The notes below the pieces were generated by a model. It saw nothing but the letters and a program-made list of their open reading frames with translations, searched no databases and was not told the DNA's origin. Position numbers and translations under genes: made by a program. 64,000 bases of DNA from Opitutus sp. ER46 (lineage in GTDB: Bacteria > Verrucomicrobiota > Verrucomicrobiia > Opitutales > Opitutaceae): positions 19,899-83,898 of the forward strand of contig NZ_QAYX01000013.1 of assembly GCF_003054705.1 (NCBI RefSeq), read 5' to 3'. Below are positions 48,954 to 57,622 of this stretch, in pieces. Position 1 is the stretch's first letter. Every line of letters begins with the position of its first letter.

Positions 48954-50405
48954 ATGCGCGTCACGTTTGTCCATCCCGCCGGCTTCAACTTCGTGCCGGG
49001 CCAGCCCGACTTCGCCGTCCTGGCCAACCGCATGGCGCCCCTCGGCATCCTCCAGCTTGCCGCCTGGCTCGACCAACACGGGCACGAGACCGCGGTCCAC
49101 GACTGCCTCGGGCCGGTCGCGCCGCGCGGGCTCGAGGCCAACGTCGCCGCCGTCCTCGCCACCCGGCCCGAACTCGTCGGTTTCTCCGCCACGACGTCCG
49201 CCTTCCTCGACGCGGTCGACCTCGCCGCCGGACTCAAGGCGCGCCGGCCCGACCTGCCCATCGTCTTCGGCAACATCCACGCCACCTCCCTCGGCGGTCC
49301 CCTGCTCGAGCGGTTTCCGGTCATCGATGCGCTCTGCGTCGGCGAGGGCGAGGGCGCGATGCTCGACCTTGCCGAGGGCAAGCCGTGGCGCGACATCCCC
49401 AACCTGGTCTTTCGCGACGGCGACGGCGTCCGCACCAACCCGCGCCGGCCGCGGCTCGGCGACCTGGATGCGCTGCCGTTCCCGGCCTACGGGAAGCTCG
49501 CAGGTTTTCCCCAGGGCTACCACTTGCCGCTGTTCTCCTACGAGCGGCGCTGGGGCGCTACGATGATCACCTCGCGCGGGTGCCCCTACACCTGCTCGTT
49601 CTGCGACCGCACCGTCTTCGAGCACCTGCACAAGTACAACTCGGCCGACTACATCTACGAGCACCTGAAACACCTGCGGGACCACTTCGGCGTCCACCAC
49701 GTCAACATCTACGACGACCTCTTCACCGCCCACAAACCGCGCATCCAGGCGCTTTGCGAGCGGCTGATCACCGCGCCGCTGGAGGTACAGTTCAACTGCG
49801 CCGTCCGCACCGGCCACGAGTCCACCGAGCTGCTGACGCTCCTCCGCCGCGCCGGCGCGCTTATGGTCTCGCTCGGCATCGAGTCCGCCGATCCCGCCAT
49901 GATGGCGCGCCACAAGGCGGGCGTGACGCTGGCGGGCGTGCGCGACACCGTCGCGCGCATCCACGCCGCCGGCCTGCGGGCCAAGGGGCTCTTCATCTTC
50001 GGCCTGCCAGGCGAGACGCCGGAGACGCTCCGCACCACGAGCGACTTCATCCTGTCGCTCGACTTGGACGACATGAACATGACCAAGTTCTGCCCGCTGC
50101 CCGGCGCGCCCATCTGGCAGGAATGCGTCAGCGGCGTCTCCGGCGATTTCCAGGAAGACTGGCGCTTGATGAACTGCCTGAACTTCGTGTTCCGCCCCCA
50201 CGGCTTCCAGTCCCGGGAGGAGATGGACGCCCTCTATAACTGGCACGTCCGCCGTTTCTACAACAGCCGCGGCTACCACCGCCGCTTCGCCCGCCGGCTG
50301 TGGCAGCATCGCTGGAGCCTCTGGCACGTCCTCAAGCACCTCCCGAAAATTGCCCTCGCCCTGCGCTACTTCGGCGGCCATCGCCCCGCCACGAGCAAGG
50401 CGTAA
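48954..50405 (+). CDS. Second radical SAM protein with B12-binding-like domain
   Basis: 483 residues from ATG 48954. Residues 1-165: cobalamin-binding-like Rossmann domain (MRVTFVHPAGFNFVPGQPDF, ELVGFSATTSAFLDAVDL, PIVFGNIHATSLGGPLLE, DALCVGEGEGAML). Radical SAM domain with CPYTCSFC (C210, C214, C217), then VNIYDDLFTAHKPRIQALC, LMVSLGIESADPAMMARHK and LFIFGLPGETPETLRTTSD. C-terminal about 90 residues rich in Arg/His/Trp (WHVRRFYNSRGYHRRFARRL). Divergent from the ACP operon. Distinct from the operon copy (41165-42625), but same architecture. Substrate unknown. Confidence 0.9.
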   Translation: MRVTFVHPAGFNFVPGQPDFAVLANRMAPLGILQLAAWLDQHGHETAVHDCLGPVAPRGLEANVAAVLATRPELVGFSATTSAFLDAVDLAAGLKARRPDLPIVFGNIHATSLGGPLLERFPVIDALCVGEGEGAMLDLAEGKPWRDIPNLVFRDGDGVRTNPRRPRLGDLDALPFPAYGKLAGFPQGYHLPLFSYERRWGATMITSRGCPYTCSFCDRTVFEHLHKYNSADYIYEHLKHLRDHFGVHHVNIYDDLFTAHKPRIQALCERLITAPLEVQFNCAVRTGHESTELLTLLRRAGALMVSLGIESADPAMMARHKAGVTLAGVRDTVARIHAAGLRAKGLFIFGLPGETPETLRTTSDFILSLDLDDMNMTKFCPLPGAPIWQECVSGVSGDFQEDWRLMNCLNFVFRPHGFQSREEMDALYNWHVRRFYNSRGYHRRFARRLWQHRWSLWHVLKHLPKIALALRYFGGHRPATSKA

Positions 50406-51222
50406 GATGTCAGGCGATACCATCTGGCGGTAGGCCTTAAGCTATAGGCGGTAAGCGGTAAGCTGTAGGCTCCCCTAGCCGAGAACCCGGGCAGAGAAAG
50501 AGGAAGAGTACGAGTAAGAGAAAGATTCGAGCGCAGCGCGCTCGCGTTTTCGCTAGCGCGAAAATGCGAGAAGGTGGGGCTGTGCATCAAACCTCTGTTC
50601 CCTCCCTTGGCTCCTGTGAGATGCCTTGGAAATCGGTGCTCAAACCCACCCATCTCCAATCCGCCTTACAGGAGATAACAGAGGCAAGGGAGGGAATCTG
50701 TGAAGCGAAGGCTGAAGGAAGCGAAAGCTGAAGCCGGCGCCCGCGGCGCCGGATCCCGAACCCCACTTACTGTATTTTTCGCGCCGCCGAAAAATAAAGT
50801 TTCGTGCCTTTTGGTGCCTCTTCGTGGCCAACCCCGCCTTGGCTGTAGGCGGTAAGCGATAGGCTATTGGCTCCGAGCGGAGAATCTCGGGTAAAAGAGC
50901 AGGCGTCTGGGAAGCAGCGCTCTCGCGTTTTCGCTGGCGCGAAAATGCGAGAAGGTGGGTTTGTGCATCAAACCTCTGTTCCCTCCCTTGGCTCCTGTGA
51001 GATGCCTTGAATCCGCGGCTCCCTCTTGCGCCTTCTGCGCTTCTTTGCGGCCAACCCTGCCTTGGTCTATCCCGCCACCGGCGCCGCGCCTCTTTGCGAC
51101 CCAAACCCAGCCTTGGGGTCTTGCCTTGGCAATCCGCGGCCTGCGAACGTTCGAACCTCATACCTTACCACCTTCAACCCGGCGCCATCGGCGCCGACCT
51201 CCCTCCCACCTCCGTGGCCTCT
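50406..51222. repeat. 817-bp intergenic repeat mosaic
   Basis: Contains two near-copies (about 50535-50632 and 50920-51010) of a unit made of a CTCGCGTTTTCGC...GCGAAAATGCGAG hairpin, GTGCATCAAACCTCTGTTCC, then GGCTCCTGTGAGATGCC. Also TAAGCTATAGGCGGTAAGCG (50435-50455), polypurine near 50500, ACAGGAGATAACAGAGGCAAG (50668-50688), a GGCGCC palindrome, a TTTTTCG hairpin with ACTTAC leader (50764-50800), CACGAAG-type phrase. No gene seen. Confidence 0.78.
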
Positions 51223-52566
51223 GTGACGCCAACCCTTCACCTGCCCACCCTCCTCTCGCACTGGGAGGAACTCGTCCGCGCCGAGCCGGCCGCCCTGGCC
51301 GTCATCGACGGCGCCTCGGGGCGGCGCTGGACGCGCGCGGAGCTCGACGCCGCCGCGACCGCGTGGCGGCAGCAGATTCCCGGCAACAGCCTCGCACGCC
51401 GGCGCGTGCTCCTCACCGAGCCCAACGGCATCGGCTGGTGGCAGGCCTTCCTCGGCCTCCTCCGCGCCGGCGCCATTCCCGCCGCCGGTGATCCCACCGA
51501 GCCCCTCGCCACCCAGCGCACCGTCGCCACCGCCATCGGCGCCGCCGCCCTCGGTCACGACGGCCAACTCGAACTCCTCCCCGACCCCCGCCCCACCCGC
51601 AGCCCCCGCGAGGCCTGCCTCATCAAGCTCACCAGCGGCTCCACCGGCACCCCCAAGGCCCTCGTCTTCACCCACGCCCAGATGATCGCGGACGGACGCC
51701 AGGTCTGCGCCGCCATGGGCATCACCCCCGGCGATCTCAACCTCGCCGTCATCCCCCTCGGCCACTCCTACGGGCTCGGCAACCTCGTGGTTCCCCTCCT
51801 CGTCCAAGGCACGCCCATGGTCTGCGCCGCGAGCCCCCTGCCCAGCGCCCTCGCCGAAGACTGCGCCCGCTGGCAACCCACCGTCTTTCCCGCCGTCCCC
51901 ACGCTCCTGCGCGCCCTCGCGCGCACCGAGCTCCGCCCCGGCCAGCTCGACTGCCTCCGGCTCGTCATCTCCGCCGGCGCGCCCCTCACTCCCGAGATCG
52001 CCGCCGCCTTCCTCGCCCGCACCGGCCGGCGCGTCCACGGCTTCTACGGCTCCAGTGAGACCGGCGGCATCAGCTTCGACGCCGACGGCGAGGCCACGCT
52101 CACGGGCCGCAGCGTCGGCCGACCCTTTCCGTCCGTGCGGCTCCACTTCCGCCGCGGTCGACGCTTCGCCGTGTCCAGCGCCGCCGTCCGGGGCCTGGGC
52201 CGGTTCTCGCCGCCCGACTACGGCACGCTCAACGCGCACGGCGAACTTGTCCTGCAGGGCCGCAGCGGCCGCACGGTCAAGATCGGCGGCCGCCGGCTCA
52301 GCCTCGGCGAGGTCGAAACCGCCCTGCTCGCGCTGCCCGGTGTCCGCGCCGCGTGCGCCCTGCCGCACCCGTCGCGCGTCGACCACGTCGCCGCCGTGGT
52401 CGAAACCGACCTCTCCGGCGCCGAACTCCGCGCGGCGCTCGCCCTGCGCCTCGCCGGCTGGAAGATTCCCGACCGGCTCGTCGCCGTCCCGCAGCTTCCC
52501 CTCACCGCGCGCGGCAAGATCGACCGCGCCCGCGCCGCCGCGCTGGCCATCAGCGAGCAGCGTTAG
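51223..52566 (+). CDS. AMP-dependent acyl/aryl ligase
   Basis: 447 residues from GTG 51223 (a GTG at 51214 is also open; both lie in a CCTCCGTGGCCTCTGTG repeat phrase). ANL-superfamily signatures: P-loop CLIKLTSGSTGTPKALVF (about 133-151), VIPLGHSYGLGNLVVP, FYGSSETGGIS, DYGTLNAHGELVLQGRSGRT, and the C-terminal Lys in PLTARGKIDRAR. Shorter than typical acyl-CoA synthetases, as with ligases of aryl polyene clusters (ApeH/XanA2 type), which activate the aromatic starter and load the ACP. Context fits hydroxybenzoate activation. Confidence 0.88.
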   Translation: MTPTLHLPTLLSHWEELVRAEPAALAVIDGASGRRWTRAELDAAATAWRQQIPGNSLARRRVLLTEPNGIGWWQAFLGLLRAGAIPAAGDPTEPLATQRTVATAIGAAALGHDGQLELLPDPRPTRSPREACLIKLTSGSTGTPKALVFTHAQMIADGRQVCAAMGITPGDLNLAVIPLGHSYGLGNLVVPLLVQGTPMVCAASPLPSALAEDCARWQPTVFPAVPTLLRALARTELRPGQLDCLRLVISAGAPLTPEIAAAFLARTGRRVHGFYGSSETGGISFDADGEATLTGRSVGRPFPSVRLHFRRGRRFAVSSAAVRGLGRFSPPDYGTLNAHGELVLQGRSGRTVKIGGRRLSLGEVETALLALPGVRAACALPHPSRVDHVAAVVETDLSGAELRAALALRLAGWKIPDRLVAVPQLPLTARGKIDRARAAALAISEQR

Positions 52567-53546
52567 GCGGTAGGCAGTAAGCGGAAAGCCGTAGGCCCCC
52601 GCCCCTTCGGCCTATAGCCTACAGCTTATCACCTATGGCCAACTCAATTTAGCCACGAAGAGGTTCTCGCTTCGCGATAACCTATGTAGAGGCTGCCCTC
52701 GGCGCCGTCGGCGCCGCGTCCGAAACCCCACTTACTTCAGTTTTCGCGCCGTCGAAAACTGAAGTCGCAGAGGAATCGGGCAGGAGTTCGAACCTTAGCA
52801 CCTTAAACTTTATAACCTTCAACCCGGCGCCTCCGGCGCCGCGACCTCTGTTACCTCCCTTGCCTCCTGTGAGATGGCCTTGGAAATCGGTGCTCAAACC
52901 CACCCATCTCCAATCCGTTTTACAGGAGATAACAGAGGCAAGGGAGGGACTGTGGGACGCGAAGGCTGAAGGAAGCGAAGGCTGAAAGCTGAAGCCGGCG
53001 CCCGCCGGGGATGAACCCCCACTTACTTCAGTTTTCGCGCCGTCGAAAACTGAAGTCGCAGAGGAATCGGGCAGGAGTTCGAACCTTAGCACCTTAAACT
53101 TTAAAACCTTCAACCCGGCGTCTCCGCCGCCGTGACCTCTGTTACCTCCCTTGCCTCCTGTGAGATGTCTTGGCAATCCGTGGCTTCCTCTTGCGCCTTT
53201 TGCGCTTCTTTGCGGCCAAACGCTGTCGGCTGTAGGCGGTAAGCGGTAGGCTATTGGCTTCGAACCGAGAATTTGGGGAGAAAGAGTAAGAGTACGAGTA
53301 AGAGAAAGATTCGAGAGCAGCGCTCTCGCGTTTTCGCTGGCGCGAAAATGCGAGAAGTAGGGACTGTGCATCAAACCTCTGTTACCTCCCTTGCCTCCTG
53401 TGAGATGTCTTGGCAATCCGTGGCTTCCTCTTGCGCCTTTTGCGCTTCTTTGCGGCCAAACGCTGCCGGCTCATTTCTCACAGGAGATCGCAGAGGCCGC
53501 CAACACCGCCTTGGCAAAACCCGTCTTTATCCATTCCCTTGCGCGC
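52567..53546. repeat. 980-bp intergenic repeat mosaic with exact internal duplications
   Basis: Two near-identical 104-bp units (52726-52829 and 53017-53120, one difference) begin with CCCCACTTACTTC and a TTTTCG hairpin and end with AACCTTCAACCCGGCG. Two identical 91-bp units (53135-53225 and 53375-53465) hold CTCTGTTACCTCCCTTGCC, TGTGAGATGTCTTGG and TTTTGCGCTTCTTTGCGGCC. TATAGGC/GGTAAGC phrases (52563-52640, 53230-53260) and a polypurine tract (53280-53308) also occur. No gene seen; the last 80 bp before ATG 53547 may hold the promoter. Confidence 0.85.
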
Positions 53547-55361
53547 ATGGCTAACGTTCTGCGGATCGGTTGGTTGACTCTCCTCACCTGCGTGCTGGCG
53601 CTGCCCGCCTCGGCGGCCCCGGAGTCGGCGGCGGCACTGCTCGGCCGGCACCGCGCGTGGCGCGGCGGCGAGGCTTACCAGCGGCTCACCGTCACCCACG
53701 TCAGCGGCACGCTCGAGACGGCCGGACTCAAGGGCACATTCGAGCGCTGGGAATGCCGCGACGGCCGCCAGCGCACCGATGTGGACCTCGGCGTCGTCAA
53801 GGTCGCCCAAGGCTCCGACCGCCAGGCCGGTTGGTCCGTCACGCCCAGCGGGCAGGTCGAGACCAGCTCGCCGGCCGAGGAGGCGGAGCAGCGGCGCGCC
53901 CTCCAGTTCAGCTTCGGTGACCTCTTTGCCCACGCGACGCTCAGCGTATTGCCCGGCGAAACCTTCGACGGCCGCGCGTGCCAGGTGGTGCGTGCGGCCT
54001 GCCAGCCGGAGGGACGCTACGACCTGTTGCTCGACCCCGCCACGGGCGAACTCGTCGCCGCCCGCATCGTCGAGAACCAGGAGGAGCGCGTGGTGCGCTA
54101 CGGCGACTGGCGCACGGTTAAGGGCGTCCGCTTCGCGTTCTCCGAACGGTCTGTCACCACGCGCACCGGCGACACGCAGGTCTTCCAGATCACCAAACTC
54201 GAGGTGAACCCGACGGTGCCCGCGGCCACCTTTGCCCGGCCGGCCGTGGCCTCGCGCGTGGCCTTCGCCGGCGGTGTACACCGCACCGCCGCCCTGCCTT
54301 TCCGGCTCGAGTCGGGCCGGCGGCTCTACCTCGATGTGACGATCAACGGCCACGCGGCGGAGGTGCTGCTCGACAGCGGCGCCGAGACGACCGTCATCGA
54401 CCGCGCGTTCGCTGAAAAGGCCGGGCTCGCCGCACAGGGCGCCGTCGTCATGAACGGCACCGGCGGGACGACCCACGCGAGCATGGCGGGCGGCGTAAAC
54501 ATCACCCTCGGCGAGGCGACGCTGCAGAACCTCACCGTCGGTGTCTTCGACCTGTCGGACGTCTCGCGCCAGCTCGGCCGGCCGCTGCCGGTGGTCCTCG
54601 GCAAGGAGGTCTTCAACCTGCTCAACGTGGAGATCGACTTTGCCGCGCGGCGCATCGCCTTCCACGACCCGGCGACGTATGCCCCGGCACCGGACGCGGT
54701 GATCGTCCCGATCCAGTCAGCCAACGGCATCCGCTCGGTGCCGCTCGCGCTCGAGGGCCGGGAGCCGATCCAGGCCGACTTCGATCTCGGCAACGGCTCG
54801 CCGCTGATCGTGTTTCCCGCGTACGCGAAACGCGCCGCCCTGCTGGACCACCGTCGCACCGCACGCACGGTGAGCGGCGGCATCGGCGGGCTGCGCGAGG
54901 AGTCTCTCGCCGTCGTGCGCGAGGTGACCTTTGCCGGCGTCACGTTTCGCGACGTCCCCACGTCGTTCCCCGATGCCGGCATCGCCACGTTCGACTCGGA
55001 GCGCAGCGCCGCGAACGTCGGCCTGCCGCTCCTCAGCCGTTTCCACCTGACGACGGACTTCGCGCACGACCGGATCCTGGTCCGCCCGGCGGCCGACGCG
55101 ACGCGGCCCTTCCCGAAGGATCGCGCGGGCCTGCGCGCCCTCCTGCAAGCGGGCCTGCTCAAGGTGATCTTCGTGGCGCCCGGTTCGCCGGCCGCCGCCG
55201 CCGGCTTTGTCGCGGGCGACCTCATCACCGCGATCGACGGCCAACCCGTCACGGGTGAGATGGTCGCCGGCCCGTGGTCGACGGCTCCCGCCGGCACGAA
55301 GGTGACGCTGACGCTCGCCAGCGGCGCCCGCCGCACGCTGACGCTCGCCGACTACTTCTAG
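53547..55361 (+). CDS. Exported protein with two retropepsin-like domains and a PDZ domain
   Basis: 604 residues from ATG 53547 with a signal peptide (RIGWLTLLTCVLALPASAA). Residues 30-235 resemble LolA/outer-membrane lipid-sorting folds (YDLLLDPATGELVAARIVEN). Then a retropepsin-like aspartic protease domain (about 260-370) with the active motif LLDSGAETTVIDRAF (D276-S277-G278), and a second related domain whose motif is FDLGNGSPLIVF (D412, Leu-Gly-Asn-Gly), probably inactive or partnering. C-terminal PDZ (about 525-604: VIFVAPGSPAAAAGFVAGDL). Periplasmic protease or lipid/protein-binding protein; role unknown. Not an obvious polyene gene although it lies between the two cluster blocks. Confidence 0.87.
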   Translation: MANVLRIGWLTLLTCVLALPASAAPESAAALLGRHRAWRGGEAYQRLTVTHVSGTLETAGLKGTFERWECRDGRQRTDVDLGVVKVAQGSDRQAGWSVTPSGQVETSSPAEEAEQRRALQFSFGDLFAHATLSVLPGETFDGRACQVVRAACQPEGRYDLLLDPATGELVAARIVENQEERVVRYGDWRTVKGVRFAFSERSVTTRTGDTQVFQITKLEVNPTVPAATFARPAVASRVAFAGGVHRTAALPFRLESGRRLYLDVTINGHAAEVLLDSGAETTVIDRAFAEKAGLAAQGAVVMNGTGGTTHASMAGGVNITLGEATLQNLTVGVFDLSDVSRQLGRPLPVVLGKEVFNLLNVEIDFAARRIAFHDPATYAPAPDAVIVPIQSANGIRSVPLALEGREPIQADFDLGNGSPLIVFPAYAKRAALLDHRRTARTVSGGIGGLREESLAVVREVTFAGVTFRDVPTSFPDAGIATFDSERSAANVGLPLLSRFHLTTDFAHDRILVRPAADATRPFPKDRAGLRALLQAGLLKVIFVAPGSPAAAAGFVAGDLITAIDGQPVTGEMVAGPWSTAPAGTKVTLTLASGARRTLTLADYF

Positions 55362-55810
55362 CCGCTTTCGCGCCGCGCAGTTTTCGCTCTGCGCAGTTTT
55401 CGCTCCGCGAAAACTGATGTGGGGCTTCCGGCCTCCGTCCTCCGTCCTCCGGCCTCTGGCCTCCGTCCTCCGTCCTCCGGCTTCCGGCCTCCGGCTTCCG
55501 GCCTCTGGCCTCCGTCCTCCGGCTTCCGGCTTCCGGCCTCTGGCCGCCCCCGCGACGGCGCCTCGGTTACCTCCCTTGCCTCCTGTGAGATGCCTGGGAC
55601 TCCGAGGCTCCCTCTTGCGCCTTTTGCGCTTTTTTGCGGCCAAACCCTGCTGGCTATAGGCGGTAAGCGATAGGCTATAGGCTCCGAACCACGAATTCCC
55701 GGGAGAAAGAGAAAGACTTTGCCTCTCCCTTGCCGACCCTCTGCGCCCGCTTTCTTGCGGCTAAACCTGTCTTGAACCAGACCCTCCGTGCCCTCTCCCT
55801 TTCCTCCTCC
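55362..55810. repeat. 449-bp intergenic repeat mosaic
   Basis: Hairpin CAGTTTTCGC-TCC-GCGAAAACTG (about 55395-55417), then a long run of CCTCCGTCCTCCGGC / CCTCTGGCC phrases (55428-55548), TTACCTCCCTTGCCTCCTG (55566-55584), CTTTTGCGCTTTTTTGCGGCC (55619-55639), TATAGGCGGTAAGCGATAGG (55655-55674) and CTTTGCCTCTCCCTTGCC. The CCTCCGTGACCTCTGTG phrase at 55806-55822 contains the likely start codon of the next gene. No gene seen. Confidence 0.78.
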
Positions 55811-57622
55811 GTGACCTCTGTGTCCCCTCCGCCCCCGCGCCGACGCGTTGTCCTGCTCGCCGCCGGCCTGTTCCTCGGCACCGTCCTCCTGTTTCTCCGC
55901 GGCACCACGTATGGCTTCGTCAACTACGACGACCCCGCCTACGTCACCGCCAATCCCCACGTCCAGGCCGGGCTCACCTGGTCCGGCGTCGTCTGGGCCT
56001 TCACCGCCCCCGCCGACTACTGGCATCCGCTCACCTGGCTCAGCCACCTGCTCGACTGGCAGCTCTACGGCGCGGCCGCCGGCGGCCACCACGTCACCAG
56101 CGTTCTCTGGCACGCGCTCAATGCCGTGCTCGCGTTCCTCGTCTTCCAACGACTCGGGCTGACCGCCCTCCGCGCCGCCTTCGCTGCCGCCCTCTTCGCC
56201 TGGCATCCGCTCCGCGTCGAGTCCGTCGTCTGGATCACCGAGCGCAAGGACGTCATGAGCGGCGCCTGCTTCCTCCTCACCCTGCTGGCCTACGCCGGCT
56301 ACGTCGAGCGCCGCGCCGCCGGCCGCCCGGCCGCCACCAGCTACGCCCTCACCCTCGCCGCCTTCGCCGCCGGGCTCATGTGCAAGCCGATGCTGGTCAC
56401 GCTGCCGCTCGTGCTGTTGATCCTCGATGTCTGGCCGTTCCGTCGCGCCGGTTCCCGCGGCGCGTTTGCCCGTCTCGTCCTCGAGAAGCTGCCCTTCCTC
56501 CTGCTCGCCGCCGCCGTCGCCGCGCTCACCGTCCTCATGCAGCGGCAGGTCGGCGCCTTCGTCCTCGAGGTGCCGCTAACCGACCGCGTCGGCAACGCCG
56601 TCGTCGCGCTCGCCCGCTACCTCGGCAAACTCGCCTGGCCGTCCGACCTCATCGTCTGCTACGCGCACCCCGGTTCCTGGCCCGTCCTCATCGTCGCCGG
56701 CGCCGCCGCTCTCCTGCTCGCCCTCGCCGCCCTCGCCTGGCGTCAGCGGCACACCCGGCCCTGGGTCGCCGCGGGCCTGGCCTGGTTCGTCGTCACGCTC
56801 CTGCCGGTGCTCGGTCTCGTCCAAGTCGGGTTCCAATCGCTCGCCGACCGCTACACTTACCTGCCGCTGCTCGGCGTCGTTTGGGCCGTCGTCGCCAGCC
56901 TTCCCGCCTTCGCCTCCGCGCGCGGCCGCGCCGTTCTCGGCCTCGCCGCCGCCAGTCTCCTTGCGGCGCTCGCCGTGCGCACGTGGACGCAGCAGGCGAC
57001 CTGGCGCGACTCCGTCACCTTGTTCACTCATGCCGTGACGCACTCACCCGGCAACGAGGTCGCCGAGGACCTGCTCTCCTCCGCCCTGTTGGCGGAAGGA
57101 CGCCTCGACGAGGCCGCGCACCACGCCGAGCGGGCGCTGGCGCTGAACCCGCGCCGCGCCACCGCGGCCATCTCGCTCGCCAGCGTCCGGGAACGCCAGG
57201 GCCGGCTGGACGAGGCCAAAGCCCTCTACCGCACCGCGCTCGCCATCCAGCCGCCCGCGCCCGAGTTGCAGGCCCAACTCGCGCTGCTCGAACTGGCGAC
57301 CGGTGAACCCGCCGCCGCGCGCGCCCGGCTCGTCCCGGCCCTCGTCGCCGCGCCCGGCCTCCGGGCTCCGACACTGCAGCTCGGCCAGGACGCGCTGCAG
57401 CGCGGCGACCTCGTCCGCGCGCGTTTCCTCTTCGAGGTCCTGATCGCCGCGTATCCGCGCGAAGTCGATGCCCGCGTCGGCCTCGGCACCGCGCTGATCC
57501 GCAGCGGCCAGCCCACCGCCGGCCGCGAGCACTGGCGCCGCGCTCTGGAACTCGACCCCGCCTATCCCGGCCTCCGCGAGGCTATCGCTCCGCCAGTTTT
57601 CGCTCCGCGAAAACTGCAGTAA
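55811..57622 (+). CDS. TMTC-like membrane protein with TPR repeats (copy A)
   Basis: 603 residues from GTG 55811 (GTG 55820 also possible). N-terminal half about ten membrane helices with the acidic loop motif YGFVNYDDPAYVTANPHV (GT-C type Asp-Asp) near residue 35, YWHPLTWLSHLLDWQLYG, FAWHPLRVESVVWITERKDV and GLMCKPMLVTLPLVLLILDV, as in TMTC/GT-C glycosyltransferase-like proteins. Soluble C-terminus with five to six TPRs (about 400-590: DEAAHHAERALALNPRRATA). Eukaryotic TMTCs O-mannosylate proteins; bacterial activity is not established. The last residues VFAPRKLQ come from a TTTTCGC hairpin. Followed by copy B. Confidence 0.87.
   Translation: MTSVSPPPPRRRVVLLAAGLFLGTVLLFLRGTTYGFVNYDDPAYVTANPHVQAGLTWSGVVWAFTAPADYWHPLTWLSHLLDWQLYGAAAGGHHVTSVLWHALNAVLAFLVFQRLGLTALRAAFAAALFAWHPLRVESVVWITERKDVMSGACFLLTLLAYAGYVERRAAGRPAATSYALTLAAFAAGLMCKPMLVTLPLVLLILDVWPFRRAGSRGAFARLVLEKLPFLLLAAAVAALTVLMQRQVGAFVLEVPLTDRVGNAVVALARYLGKLAWPSDLIVCYAHPGSWPVLIVAGAAALLLALAALAWRQRHTRPWVAAGLAWFVVTLLPVLGLVQVGFQSLADRYTYLPLLGVVWAVVASLPAFASARGRAVLGLAAASLLAALAVRTWTQQATWRDSVTLFTHAVTHSPGNEVAEDLLSSALLAEGRLDEAAHHAERALALNPRRATAAISLASVRERQGRLDEAKALYRTALAIQPPAPELQAQLALLELATGEPAAARARLVPALVAAPGLRAPTLQLGQDALQRGDLVRARFLFEVLIAAYPREVDARVGLGTALIRSGQPTAGREHWRRALELDPAYPGLREAIAPPVFAPRKLQ
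57594..57616. repeat. TTTTCGC-family hairpin inside the 3' end of a CDS
   Basis: CAGTTTTCGC-TCC-GCGAAAACTG, perfect 10-bp arms. It encodes the end of the TMTC-like protein (VFAPRKLQ, stop 57620-57622). The same DNA hairpin in another frame ends the amidohydrolase at 20844 with FSLREN. Confidence 0.9.

Noticed and set aside
52567..53546. Insertion sequence remnants as explanation of the repeats
   Set aside because: No transposase fragment, no terminal inverted repeats with target duplications visible; copies are short composites.
55428..55548. Regular CCTCCGTCCTCCGG repeats that could suggest a CRISPR array
   Set aside because: Units are short, imperfect and contiguous without unique spacers; no cas genes. 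They belong to the intergenic phrase repeats.
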